Source: Paenibacillus contaminans
GTDB lineage: Bacteria; Bacillota; Bacilli; Paenibacillales; NBRC-103111
DNA length: 64,000 nt
Direction of reading: 5' to 3'
Assembly (NCBI RefSeq): GCF_003285015.1
Contig: NZ_QMFB01000024.1
Location: 72,294 to 136,293 of the forward strand
The translations under genes were made by a program, and so were the position numbers. The notes under the pieces are model-generated. The model saw nothing but the letters and a program-made list of their open reading frames with translations, ran no database searches and was not told where the DNA came from. Shown one piece after another: positions 15,801 through 23,673 of this stretch. The stretch's first letter is position 1. The number at the start of each line of letters is the position of its first letter.

Positions 15801-17715
15801 CTTGTATGACCGTTGTAGCTTCATTGAAATTCAGCCATCCCGGCGTGGAAAGCCGCGTTCGGCCGAGCACATCCCTGTAGGCTTGCCAGGTCGCCGTCTC
15901 GTCATTGCTGTAAGCGACGGTCAGATTGTTACGGTGATAGCTGCCGCCTCCCAGCGCATTATGCCCGGACCAGGTAAGCAGGATATCGTTATTTCCGTCA
16001 CGGATCATGGCCGGGAACGTATTCGTGCTCATCACATCGCTGTTTACGACTGGCGACCACGTGCTCCCATGGTCGGTCGAGGAGCTCGTCCCCAAGTAAA
16101 ACAAATCCGCCCGCTGCTGGCGCATATACGTTTTCACGGTGCCGTCGGCCAGCTCGATGACGGCGACCTCCGTAACGCCTCCTTCTCCGCCGACCGAAAG
16201 AATGGAAAGCTCCGAGACGCTCTTATGCCAGCTTGCCCCTTCATCGTCCGAATACAGGAACCCGACGCCGAACGTGCCGTCGTCTCCGATCACATAATGG
16301 AACGGCTCAAGCAGCCGGCCTGTGCTCAACCGGATCGGATTCGTATAGGAAGCCATATAGTGAATCGGATGGCCGGACGCCGTTTCGATCCCGGTTATTT
16401 GCTGCGGCGTGCTGAACACCGGCTTTTTGCCGTTAAAACTCGTCGATTTTACAACATACATATCGTTGCGGCATACACTTATATCGAGACAAGTGCTGCC
16501 GCTGGTCCAAGCGCCGAAGTAATAATTGACCGCGAAGAACAGGTACACCTCTCCCGTAACGTCATCCACATACGCGCCGCCCGGGAAATGGTACTTGCCT
16601 GAATTGCTCACCGGCGGAATGAGCGTTTCCGGGTTCGTCCAGTTTTTGCCCCCGTCATAGGAATATTTCGAGGTAACTCCCTTGTCGCTCGATCCGGCAA
16701 GTATCATCAAGGTGCCGTCTTTCAGCCTCAAGGGCTTGACCTCCCCATCTTGAGCGACGAGCGTCTTGTTGCCGTATTCGACCTGCAGCGCCTCCTGCGC
16801 ATGACCGCGGAAAGCAGCCTTAGAGTTGCCGTATGTGAAGTAAACGATTTCACTTGCCGATGCTTGAAGCTGAGGAATACGGACGAAGAAGCCGTTGTCG
16901 TCCATATAGTAGTGGAGCTCTTTGCCGTTGGCATCCGCAAACCGCACGTCGCGGTAATCCGCCTGCAGCTTGCCTGCTGTGATCAATTCCTCTGTGCCAA
17001 GCCCCGTTTTAGTCAGATAAACGGCCCTGTCGTACAGCGTTTCGCTATTCGGATTGCTTACCGTTACCGGCTTGCGGAACAGCCAGCTCTGTCCCCCGCC
17101 TGCCGTGAAACGCCCTGGGGGCAAGCGGTACGCCTTGATCATATCCTGCAGATTGTCCGCATAGAAGGTACCCAGGGTATCGTCGAAATGGTTATGAATC
17201 TTAACATAGCGCGCCGATTCCGAAAAATTGTACAAAATAACCTTCTTGTCGATTTTGACAAAATCCCAATCCTTTACTTTGACGAAAGTCGCGTTATCAT
17301 CGCTGACGTACAGCGACAGGTCGGCTTTCTCGACCCGGTTGCTTGCCTCTTCGACCTCTAGCTCGATCGTATTAACGGTTGTTTTGGAGCCGAGGTCGAC
17401 TCCGATACTGCGGTACCCGTAGTCCAACTGAAATCCGTAAGCATATCCGAAGCCGTTAAGCTGCCCCGTTGCCGGATTCGTGTCTCTCTCCGTATAACCG
17501 GCTACTCCCTGGAGCAGCCCTGACGAAACCGGTCCGCTGTCATATACGGAGCCGTACACCGATTGCGGAACGCCCTCCGTTCCCGCACCGTTCCCTCCGC
17601 CCGTCTGCTCAGCCGCAGCCGAAGCTTCCGGAACCAGCATGGCTAAAACCAGAAGCGCGCAAACGAATAATTGGAGCTTGCGAAACATTTTACGAATTGG
17701 CCATTTACCAGCCAT
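12802..17715 (-). CDS. Giant SLH-anchored sialidase-fold surface protein
   Basis: 1637 residues with a signal peptide (cleavage near PEASAAAEQ). In order: discoidin-like domain (about 50-190); DUF2341-like domain (about 205-315); sialidase-fold propeller (about 320-690) with four Asp boxes (YSYDGGKNW, YSDDEGASW, STDHGSTW, YSNDETATW); LamG-like halves around a second discoidin-like segment (about 690-1080); Ig/carboxypeptidase-regulatory-like domain; Gly/Asn linker; three SLH domains (about 1450-1637). SLH domains bind pyruvylated wall polymer, so the protein is displayed at the surface and probably binds or cleaves a polysaccharide. Start supported by GAGGAGG. Catalytic specificity unknown. 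Confidence 0.88.
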   Translation of the reverse strand: MAGKWPIRKMFRKLQLFVCALLVLAMLVPEASAAAEQTGGGNGAGTEGVPQSVYGSVYDSGPVSSGLLQGVAGYTERDTNPATGQLNGFGYAYGFQLDYGYRSIGVDLGSKTTVNTIELEVEEASNRVEKADLSLYVSDDNATFVKVKDWDFVKIDKKVILYNFSESARYVKIHNHFDDTLGTFYADNLQDMIKAYRLPPGRFTAGGGQSWLFRKPVTVSNPNSETLYDRAVYLTKTGLGTEELITAGKLQADYRDVRFADANGKELHYYMDDNGFFVRIPQLQASASEIVYFTYGNSKAAFRGHAQEALQVEYGNKTLVAQDGEVKPLRLKDGTLMILAGSSDKGVTSKYSYDGGKNWTNPETLIPPVSNSGKYHFPGGAYVDDVTGEVYLFFAVNYYFGAWTSGSTCLDISVCRNDMYVVKSTSFNGKKPVFSTPQQITGIETASGHPIHYMASYTNPIRLSTGRLLEPFHYVIGDDGTFGVGFLYSDDEGASWHKSVSELSILSVGGEGGVTEVAVIELADGTVKTYMRQQRADLFYLGTSSSTDHGSTWSPVVNSDVMSTNTFPAMIRDGNNDILLTWSGHNALGGGSYHRNNLTVAYSNDETATWQAYRDVLGRTRLSTPGWLNFNEATTVIQADKVPAGEDEWLFTWPGRVGVYSLLLEDFDRYLRRSHGVLDDFEYEKPLITPDNGSRLANDYWWKSTDSGVVTTSDAHAKQGSRSLQLHDTVNDKKGTAASRLFPAARKASVQFSVYGASFANDLYVSLQEGFSQSWNALGAGFILQVAPDGKLQYTDTATDSSTSETKLGFVNPDTDPTKGNLTSIGIKDGFAFDYVNRSVGADLARYMNIKEIRLINSKANQTTNRLEKANLEVYISNSNGGDWTKVEGWSFTKPNGNNITIGFEGLSVSARYIKVHQSYADTNFTFSGPLQEIMTVITDQSAPIVFHELPTPTVLTANEWNTIQIDYDLDATPAASAEVYVNGVFNGAIAKAHPGKTINHLMFSSGAGLGTNVFIDEVMIQDKSLAFPLAGLVGPEEAVVEGQDKTAPTVVILPNGNEAWQNAASPVVTVSDEWSGVDAAKLEYAWSQSETAPAAGWETFVNGAALAKNSSAASGDWYLHVRAADLAGNITVAHSKRFRLLSQNEWSPTAASIVLTAPAAIQQGQTITVTGTVYDVAGLPLAGATVFLTASKGGIAPSAVTDASGAFTVQFLAPAYNCEILITAFVPGSSAFKTTAIKITTAGNGNGNGGNGGNGGNGNNGGNSGGGASTLAPAPSAIVILKPADFKAENGAVTVTLGADKEGVSLPGNAVDLIGADAALVIQAGDMKLKIPAGVLADAVGLLPVNERNNGSIIVKVKPVASLAQPHLMSGSSMFELIIEAVGADNKSKRLSTFDKTVTVTLPAPDVKNPKLAGIYFIDENGTFRLIGGAYSQDGYTAELSRLGRYGVYEYTKSYRDVPESHWAYAIIQELSFKEIANGMTDGTFAPDQALTRAELTALLVRSLGLGSKLAAGSSQAQFRDVNDGDWYAEAVRTAYALGLVQGTSDESFEPNRTVTREEMAVMIVRAIEKQTGETLPKGEADFADLEQISVWAQSAVGKAFKQKLIEGRAERSFVPDGTATRAESAKLILLLTGHL

Positions 17716-17810
17716 AACCCATCCTCCTCGTTTACCAATATTTTGGATGCGTTTACATTTCTCTTTTGACCTGTATGCCTTATTCGTTCATCGAGCCCTC
17801 CTTTTCTACT
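17716..17810 (-). promoter_or_regulatory. Leader of SLH gene: cre-like site and three-codon ORF
   Basis: On the minus strand TGTAAACGCATCCA (17757-17744) matches the CcpA cre consensus at 12 of 14 positions. About 35 bases upstream, a strong ribosome site (AAAGGAGG) precedes ATG-AAC-GAA-TAA (17791-17780), a three-codon frame. Carbon catabolite repression of the surface protein is plausible; the mini-ORF may be a leader or chance. Confidence 0.4.
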
Positions 17811-17864
17811 CTAGGAATATCAGACTTCCCCTCAAAGTATAAGAGCAGCTCCAATCATGGAAAA

Positions 17865-17887
17865 CCCCGGAATGTTCAGAACATTCC
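17865..17887. promoter_or_regulatory. Palindrome upstream of SLH gene
   Basis: GGAATGTTC, one A, then GAACATTCC: a perfect 19-bp palindrome about 150 bases before the SLH gene start, within the 17716-18197 gap. Candidate operator; the cognate regulator is not identified. Confidence 0.4.
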
Positions 17888-18056
17888 CCGGGAAGTTGCA
17901 GACGAACGGACTCTGCGAGCCCGCCAGTGGGATGTATGGTAAGAAGGGGCCTGGTGAGGCCAATGTGGAATATGCCAAAATGCAAGCTGGGGTAGTAAGG
18001 ATTAGATGCTCTGGGTCAGAGCATCCGCTTGACGCTCGCTCCTATTCAGAACAAAG

Positions 18057-18109
18057 TCCCCCAAAAGTGACGGTATTCTGCGCAGATTATTCCGAGTACT
18101 TTTGGGGGA
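18057..18109. other. Large stem-loop downstream of aarC
   Basis: TCCCCCAAAAGT (18057-18068) and ACTTTTGGGGGA (18098-18109) are perfect 12-bp inverted repeats around a 29-base loop containing the palindrome TCTGCGCAGA (18077-18086). It lies beyond the aarC terminator. It could be a backup terminator, small RNA or element remnant. Confidence 0.45.
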
Positions 18110-18156
18110 GCCCCCGGTTATCCACAGAAATCGCTTCGTATAATTTCCTAGACAAT

Positions 18157-18187
18157 AAAAAACACCGGCGGTAAACCGCCGGTGTTT
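18157..18187 (-). terminator. Terminator of aarC
   Basis: ACACCGGCGGT and ACCGCCGGTGT form an 11-bp stem (18162-18185). Read on the minus strand it is followed by a T run (plus-strand A run at 18157-18162). Confidence 0.85.
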
Positions 18188-18197
18188 GTCGATTGCA

Positions 18198-19709
18198 TTA
18201 AGCGTTTTGGTATTTCTCTTCAAGCATAGTTCCTTTTTGCGCGTAGTTCGTGTGCCAGGAAAGCGCCTTTTCCAAGACGTGCGGCGTTTGTCCGCCTCTT
18301 GTAAGTGCTTCTTCGTAGTAAGCGCGCAGCTGTTCTTTGTACATCGGATGTGCGCAGTTCTCGATAATAAGCATAGCGCGCTCTCTTGGAGCCAGCCCGC
18401 GGAGATCCGCGTAACCTTGCTCTGTCGCAACGACCTGAACATCATGCTCCGTATGATCGACGTGCGAAACCATAGGGACGATACTCGAAATGGCGCCGTC
18501 TTTCGCGATCGATTTCGTGACGAAGATCGAGATCCGCGAGTTGCGGGCAAAGTCGCCCGAGCCGCCGATGCCGTTCATCATGTGCGTGCCGGATACATGC
18601 GTCGAGTTGACGTTGCCGTAAATGTCGAATTCGAGCGCAGTGTTCATCGCGATCAAGCCCATGCGGCGGATAACTTCCGGAAGGTTGGAAATTTCCTGCG
18701 GTCTCATGATGAGCCGGTCGCGGTATTTCTCCATATTGTTGAACACTTTCTCCATCATAGGAGCGGACAGCGTAATGGAGCAGCAGGAAGCGAAATCGAC
18801 TTTGCCAGCGTCGAGCAGCTCGAACACGGCGTCCTGCAGCACTTCGGAGTATACGGTAAGATTCTCGAATTCGGAATTGACCATACCGGACAGCACGGCG
18901 TTCGCCACGGAGCCGATACCGGATTGCAGCGGTGCCAGGCTGTTCGTCAAACGTCCCGATTCCACTTCTTTGCGCAGGAAGGTGATCAGGTGCTGCGCGA
19001 TCATGTTCGTTTCTTCGTCCGGCTCGAAAATCGTGGACGGCGAATCCGGGATTTCGGTGAAGACGATGCCGCGGATTCGTTCCGGATCAACTTGAATGCC
19101 TTTGACGCCGATGCGGTCTTGCGGCTTCATGATCGGAACCGGACCGCGCTCGCCTTGCTTGCCCGGCGCGTACAGGTCATGCACGCCTTCAAGCAGCTCC
19201 GGCTGCGTCATATTGATCTCGACGATGATCGACTTCGCGCTTTGCGCGAATGCCAGGTTATTACCCGTCGACGTCGTAGGAATGATCATGCCGTCTTCCG
19301 TAATGGCAAGCGCTTCGAGAATCGCGATATCGATGGCCGGAAGCGTTCCTGAACGCAGCATTTCGGAGGTGTGCGAAAGATGCTGGTCGTAGAAATAGAA
19401 CTCGCCTTTGTTGATTTTTTTGCGCATGGAAGCATCGGCCTGGAAAGGCAGACGCTTGATGATCATATTGTTCTCCGCGAACAATTTATCGATGTCGCAG
19501 CCAAGCGACGCGCCTGTGAAAAGGTTTACTTTCAAAGGATCGGTTTTGGCGCGTTCGACGAGCGCGAGCGGAACCGCTTTCGCGTCGCCCGCTCTAGTAA
19601 ATCCGCTAAGGCCAAGAGTCATACCGTCTTGAATCCACGAAGCCGCTTCTTCTGCAGATACAACCCGATTGTGAAGGTTCTCATTTCTAATACGGTTAAG
19701 GTTCTCCAT
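18198..19709 (-). CDS. aarC: Acetyl-CoA hydrolase / succinyl-CoA:acetate CoA-transferase family
   Basis: 503 residues, full length for the Cat1/AarC family. Recognisable parts are the N-terminal GFTRAGDAKAVP, the central QSGIGSVANAV region and the C-terminal SHVDHTEHDVQVVATEQGYADLRGL block, which carries family-conserved residues near the CoA site. These enzymes move CoA between acetate and succinate or hydrolyse acetyl-CoA, linking acetate overflow to the TCA cycle. Ribosome site GGAGTGGAG. A cre-like site (19737-19750) lies just before the gene and a three-repeat direct array further upstream, next to a LytTR regulator. Transferase versus hydrolase cannot be decided here. Confidence 0.9.
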   Translation of the reverse strand: MENLNRIRNENLHNRVVSAEEAASWIQDGMTLGLSGFTRAGDAKAVPLALVERAKTDPLKVNLFTGASLGCDIDKLFAENNMIIKRLPFQADASMRKKINKGEFYFYDQHLSHTSEMLRSGTLPAIDIAILEALAITEDGMIIPTTSTGNNLAFAQSAKSIIVEINMTQPELLEGVHDLYAPGKQGERGPVPIMKPQDRIGVKGIQVDPERIRGIVFTEIPDSPSTIFEPDEETNMIAQHLITFLRKEVESGRLTNSLAPLQSGIGSVANAVLSGMVNSEFENLTVYSEVLQDAVFELLDAGKVDFASCCSITLSAPMMEKVFNNMEKYRDRLIMRPQEISNLPEVIRRMGLIAMNTALEFDIYGNVNSTHVSGTHMMNGIGGSGDFARNSRISIFVTKSIAKDGAISSIVPMVSHVDHTEHDVQVVATEQGYADLRGLAPRERAMLIIENCAHPMYKEQLRAYYEEALTRGGQTPHVLEKALSWHTNYAQKGTMLEEKYQNA

Positions 19710-19736
19710 TGAACTCCACTCCCGATACTATAATTT

Positions 19737-19750
19737 TTGAAACGATTACA
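19737..19750 (-). promoter_or_regulatory. cre-like site before aarC
   Basis: TTGAAACGATTACA matches the CcpA cre consensus TGWAANCGNTNWCA at 12 of 14 positions, 28 bases before the start codon, placed to block transcription when glucose is abundant. Confidence 0.45.
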
Positions 19751-19837
19751 AAAAGTATGTCGTCGTTGACGGGTACTTAGGCAGATAAACGCATGGCAAC
19801 AAAGCTTATGTTTCCAAAGCCGATTCGCAAAACGTTC

Positions 19838-19950
19838 GTACGCCGCTCGGCGTTTATCTATTGAAGTCTCATAAAGTATAACAGCAGCTGATTGCCCGAC
19901 TTCCCGGTAAAACGAGCCTGCCTTAATGAAGGCGAAGCCGTTTATCCTTG
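19838..19950 (+). repeat. Dispersed hairpin + TTTATC repeats, copy 2 and relative
   Basis: 19931-19950 repeats bases 2460-2479 exactly. Upstream, CGCCG-CT-CGGCG followed by TTTATCTATTG (about 19840-19865) looks like a diverged relative. AAAACGTTCGTACG near 19830 recurs as AAAACGTTCGTGCG near 47828, beside the third copy. Confidence 0.55.
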
Positions 19951-20029
19951 GCCTTTTACACCATATTTATAACAAAATATATGACATTTAGAATAATTTT
20001 AAGCGAAGTGCATTTCTAAAGCTGCTTTT

Positions 20030-20081
20030 TAGGATGAAATGGGTCAAAAATAGGATGAAACCCTGTTTTTTAAGTATGAAG
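20030..20081 (-). promoter_or_regulatory. Three direct repeats with 21-bp period (candidate LytTR operator)
   Basis: TAGGATGAAA occurs at 20030-20039 and 20051-20060, with a 7-of-10 match (AAGTATGAAG) at 20072-20081. The exact 21-bp period equals two helical turns, the spacing of LytTR-domain binding sites. The array sits between the LytTR regulator gene and aarC, upstream of aarC on the same strand. Confidence 0.55.
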
Positions 20082-20094
20082 CACAAAAAGACGA

Positions 20095-20736
20095 TTAAAA
20101 GCCAAGCAATTTCCGGAAGTAGCTTGTATAGGTTTGGCTGACGGTAATTTTTTGTTTATTTTTCATAATCAGCACCAGAGTCGAATGGGTATCCGGATAA
20201 ATCTCTTTGATGTGGTTGATGTTCACGATGAAAGAACGGTGGCAGCGGACAAAATAGTCTTTCGGCAGAAGAAAATCGAATTCATTCAGCGTGTATTTAT
20301 GGGTGCCGATTACGCGTTCGCTTACTACCTTCGTCTTCCGGTCGCTCGCTTCCAAATACATCACTTCCGGGAAAGGGAGAGGAATCCATCCGTCGTTATA
20401 TCTTATGGTAACGACCGCTTTTCCGTTCGTCAATGTCGGAAAAATGGCAGATACGGAGCCCTCCAGCTTCCCGTCGCGCATAAGCGGCGCAGCCATGCCG
20501 TAATAGGGAACGCCAAAAATGTCGCGGTCGATATACTCGGCAACCTTTTGCCTGCTGGTCAGCGCTTTATGGGTAATCGTTCCCTCTTTGACGGGATCGC
20601 CTTTTTTGATTTTCAGGTCGATTCGTTTGCTGGGCCGATAATAGATGTATTCGTTCAAATTCGATACGGCGATGGATGCTTCGTCCAGAAATAATTCGCC
20701 AAGCGTATCAAAGAGGGATTCCATTGTAAAGTCCAT
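20095..20736 (-). CDS. LytTR-domain transcriptional regulator with N-terminal sensor domain
   Basis: The C-terminal 100 residues are a LytTR DNA-binding domain (VMYLEASDRKTKVV ... FVRCHRSFIVNINHIKEIYP ... KITVSQTY). The N-terminal 110 residues (NEYIYYRPSKRID ... GVPYYGMAAPLMRDGKLEG) resemble a PAS/GAF-like ligand pocket rather than a receiver. Start at 20736 is preferred: AGAGGTG precedes it, and a TATAAT -10 at 20776-20771 would place the transcript start after the longer frame's ATG at 20769. Lies upstream of aarC on the same strand with the 21-bp array between; probably regulates aarC in response to a small metabolite (inferred). Confidence 0.8.
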   Translation of the reverse strand: MDFTMESLFDTLGELFLDEASIAVSNLNEYIYYRPSKRIDLKIKKGDPVKEGTITHKALTSRQKVAEYIDRDIFGVPYYGMAAPLMRDGKLEGSVSAIFPTLTNGKAVVTIRYNDGWIPLPFPEVMYLEASDRKTKVVSERVIGTHKYTLNEFDFLLPKDYFVRCHRSFIVNINHIKEIYPDTHSTLVLIMKNKQKITVSQTYTSYFRKLLGF

Positions 20737-20770
20737 TTCCTGCACCTCTTGCATGCTGCTCTTTTCCATA

Positions 20771-20776
20771 ATTATA
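20771..20776 (-). promoter_or_regulatory. -10 element of LytTR gene
   Basis: TATAAT on the minus strand, 35 bases before the preferred start; no good -35 seen, suggesting activator dependence. Confidence 0.4.
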
Positions 20777-20995
20777 TAATAAAAATCCGCAAGTTTTATG
20801 GGGAAAATGTGAATTTGCCCTTACTATTTTATTTGTTTTACTATTCCCCGATCGCCCGATAACATGCTTTTTGACCATGAGGCTTAGGCTGGAACCCGGC
20901 GGTTGGTGTTATAATGCATATATAGGTAGATTGCTGACGATAGATTCGCTGGTTGGCTGCCATAACAGCAGAAAAAGCGGAAGGATAATACGGTT

Positions 20996-23293
20996 ATGGA
21001 CAAAAATGAACGTTTTTTCGTTCGAAAAATGAAGGAAACGGGCATAACGCTCAATACGGTCCAGAAGCAGGCGGTGCTTCGTACCGAAGGGCCGCTCCTG
21101 CTGCTGGCTTCGCCCGGCTCCGGTAAAACAAGCACGATTATTATGAGAATCGGCTTCCTGCTCGAGGAGAAGGGCGTAGATCCGTCGCGCATCAAGGCCG
21201 TCACATTCAGCCGCGCTTCCGCTAACGATATGAAGGAACGCTTCGAGCGACTGTTTCCCGTCCGTCCGTCCGGCGGCGGCGCGAATTTTTCGACGATCCA
21301 CAGTCTGGCCTTCGAGATGATGAGGGAGCATTTTCGCCGTACGGGAACGGCTTATCAGATTATTGAAGGCGAAGTCGATGCCGATGCGGAGCAAGAGAGC
21401 CTTCCGGGCAGCCTGCCTCTTCATAAGAAGCTGATTTTGCGGGACTTATATAGAAGAATTGCCGGGGAAACGATCACCGACGATCAGATGGACGAGCTGA
21501 CCTCCTACATCAGCTTCGTCAAGAACAAGGGACTTCCTCCGGAAAGATGGTCCGAGATCAAGTGCGATGTTCCTCAGGCCGTACGCGTGCTGCAGGATTA
21601 TGAGACATTTAAGCGGTCGGCGGCGGACAAGCTGCTGATCGATTTCGACGACATGCTCACCATAGCGAATGACGCCCTCGCCAAGGACGAGGAGCTGAAA
21701 CGGCGGTTTCAGCGGCGTTACGATTACGTGCTGACGGACGAAAGCCAGGATACGTCGCTGGTCCAGCATGCGATTATCGCAAAGCTGGTCGAAGCGCACG
21801 GCAATTTGTGCGTGGTTGCGGACGACGATCAAAGCATCTATACGTGGCGAGCCGCAGAGCCGCAATATTTGCTCGATTTCAAGCGGATTTATCCTGCGGC
21901 CGTTATATTGAAAATGGAGCAAAACTACCGTTCCTCCAAAAATGTAGTGGATGTCGCGAACCGTTTCATTAAGCGCAACAAGAACCGGTACGACAAAAAC
22001 ATGTTCACCGAGAATCCTTTGCATAAACCGATTGTATTGAACACGCTGACCGATTACAGCGAGCAGGCGCGCTATCTGGTGGAGCGCGTGTCGGCGCTGG
22101 ACGACCTTCGTGAAGCCGCTGTCCTGTACAGGAACAATTCGTCGTCGATTTCGCTCATGAATGCGTTCGACCGGGCCGGCATTCCTTTTTATATGAAGGA
22201 CGGAGACAATCGTTTTTTCTCCCATTGGGTCGTCGAGGATATGTTGAATTTCATGCGGATGACGTATACGGACAAACGTGCCGACATTTTCGAGAAAATC
22301 CATATGAAGTGCAGCGGTTATATTACCAAAAAGCAGATGGCGGCGCTTAAAGAGATCGATAACGAGGAGTCCGTCTTCGACAATTTGCTGCGTTTCGTCC
22401 CTCTGCAGGACTATCAGCTCAAGCTGCTGCCGGAAGTGAAGGAAACGTTCGAAAGCATGAAGGGGGGCGCTCCGCTCGCCGTTATCCGTACGGTTCGCCA
22501 GAAGCTCGGGTACGAGAAGGCGATCGAAAAAATGTGCGAGCGGCTCGGCTTCCGGAAGGAGTACTTGCTAGGCATATTGAATACGCTCGAGGAAATTGCC
22601 GACAGTCTCGAAACGATGGAGGATTTCGCGAAGAGGCTGAATCATCTGGCGTCCGCCTTGAAGACGTCCAGATTCAACAAGCACGCCAATGCCGTTACGC
22701 TTTCCACGTTTCATAGCACCAAAGGCTTGGAGTTCGAGCACGTATTTATGATCGATTTGATCGACGGCGTCATTCCGTCAAGCGAAGATATCAAGAAGCT
22801 GGAGGACGGGGACAGGGACGATATGGAGGAGGCGGTCCGGCTTTTTTATGTCGGGATGACGAGGGCCAAGACGCATTTGGAATTATTGTCTTATACGATG
22901 AGAGACGGGGCGAAAGTAAGGGAGTCCCGCTTTATGACGAACGTCCGCCATATTCAGGACCCGCCGCAGGTCAAGCCGTCCGCTTCTTCCAAGCAGAGTA
23001 TGCGGGCGTCCGATAACCGGCGCGGCGAATCCGGACAAACGAAAGGCTCGGGAACCGCAGTTCCCCGCGTGTCGAAAACAGCGAAGCCGAAGGCCGCCTA
23101 TAATCCGAATGCGATCAGGCATAGATCGCGGCTGACGCCGGGAGCGGCCGTTACGCATCGGGCTTTCGGCCGCGGGGAAGTGGCGAAGCTCGACGGCGAT
23201 TTCGCCCATATCCGGTTCAAGACGGGACTGAAGATTCTCTCTATAGAAGCGTGTATCGAGCTGGGGGTTTTGGAGCCGGCTGCGGATCATTAA
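20996..23293 (+). CDS. UvrD/Rep-family ATP-dependent DNA helicase
   Basis: 765 residues, superfamily 1A. Walker A ASPGSGKTS (near residue 38), DEKxQD-type Walker B TDESQDTS, motif III DDDQSIYTWRAAEP, motif IV QNYRSS, motif V TFHSTKGLEFEHVFMI and motif VI VGMTRAK are all present. A basic low-complexity linker follows (about 650-705) and then a UvrD-type C-terminal Tudor-like domain (HRAFGRGEVAKLDGDFAHI). It unwinds DNA 3' to 5' in repair or replication restart. A TATAAT lies at 20910-20915. Stands alone, with its own terminator; not obviously PcrA, which is longer and in a ligA operon. Confidence 0.92.
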   Translation: MDKNERFFVRKMKETGITLNTVQKQAVLRTEGPLLLLASPGSGKTSTIIMRIGFLLEEKGVDPSRIKAVTFSRASANDMKERFERLFPVRPSGGGANFSTIHSLAFEMMREHFRRTGTAYQIIEGEVDADAEQESLPGSLPLHKKLILRDLYRRIAGETITDDQMDELTSYISFVKNKGLPPERWSEIKCDVPQAVRVLQDYETFKRSAADKLLIDFDDMLTIANDALAKDEELKRRFQRRYDYVLTDESQDTSLVQHAIIAKLVEAHGNLCVVADDDQSIYTWRAAEPQYLLDFKRIYPAAVILKMEQNYRSSKNVVDVANRFIKRNKNRYDKNMFTENPLHKPIVLNTLTDYSEQARYLVERVSALDDLREAAVLYRNNSSSISLMNAFDRAGIPFYMKDGDNRFFSHWVVEDMLNFMRMTYTDKRADIFEKIHMKCSGYITKKQMAALKEIDNEESVFDNLLRFVPLQDYQLKLLPEVKETFESMKGGAPLAVIRTVRQKLGYEKAIEKMCERLGFRKEYLLGILNTLEEIADSLETMEDFAKRLNHLASALKTSRFNKHANAVTLSTFHSTKGLEFEHVFMIDLIDGVIPSSEDIKKLEDGDRDDMEEAVRLFYVGMTRAKTHLELLSYTMRDGAKVRESRFMTNVRHIQDPPQVKPSASSKQSMRASDNRRGESGQTKGSGTAVPRVSKTAKPKAAYNPNAIRHRSRLTPGAAVTHRAFGRGEVAKLDGDFAHIRFKTGLKILSIEACIELGVLEPAADH

Positions 23294-23296
23294 ACG

Positions 23297-23328
23297 AAGG
23301 TCGGCTGTTCTCAAACAGCCGGCCTTTA
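23297..23328 (+). terminator. Terminator of helicase gene
   Basis: AAGGTCGGCTGTT pairs with AACAGCCGGCCTT around a short TCTC-type loop, followed by a T-rich tract. Confidence 0.75.
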
Positions 23329-23673
23329 CAATTTCTTTACGTGCGTTTGATTCTCCGCTAATAGTTCGGCTGTATGCTTTTATTTAAGCGCAGCATCAAC
23401 GTCAAACACCAAGAGAGCTTTCCTATGCAGCGGAACGGACGGCACAGACAGTGCAGGTTGGTTTACGGAATGACTAGACGGCCGTTCTTTCGTTCGCAGC
23501 AGATTTAGGCGAAAACGATGAAAAGAACTGAATAGTTTTGGGTGGAGACGATGAGAAACCCCAGAAGAGAAGACGCAATTTTCGCGTGAAGGCGAAAAGG
23601 GCTGCTTGGCTTTTGGTTTTTTTATCGTCTTTTTTTGGCGTATCGGAAATCGACGTTCAGGGAGGAATTCACT
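23329..23673 (+). other. Leader region of second importer operon
   Basis: No full gene seen. A 12-codon frame (ATG 23551 to TGA 23589) follows GGTGGAG, and an imperfect AAAAG/CTTTT stem with a T run (23596-23626) comes next. This could be a leader peptide with an attenuator, or chance. Confidence 0.3.

Noticed and set aside
17865..17887. SOS (LexA) box in the palindrome before the SLH gene
   Set aside because: The Firmicutes LexA site is GAAC-N4-GTTC; here the arms are in the opposite order with one central base.
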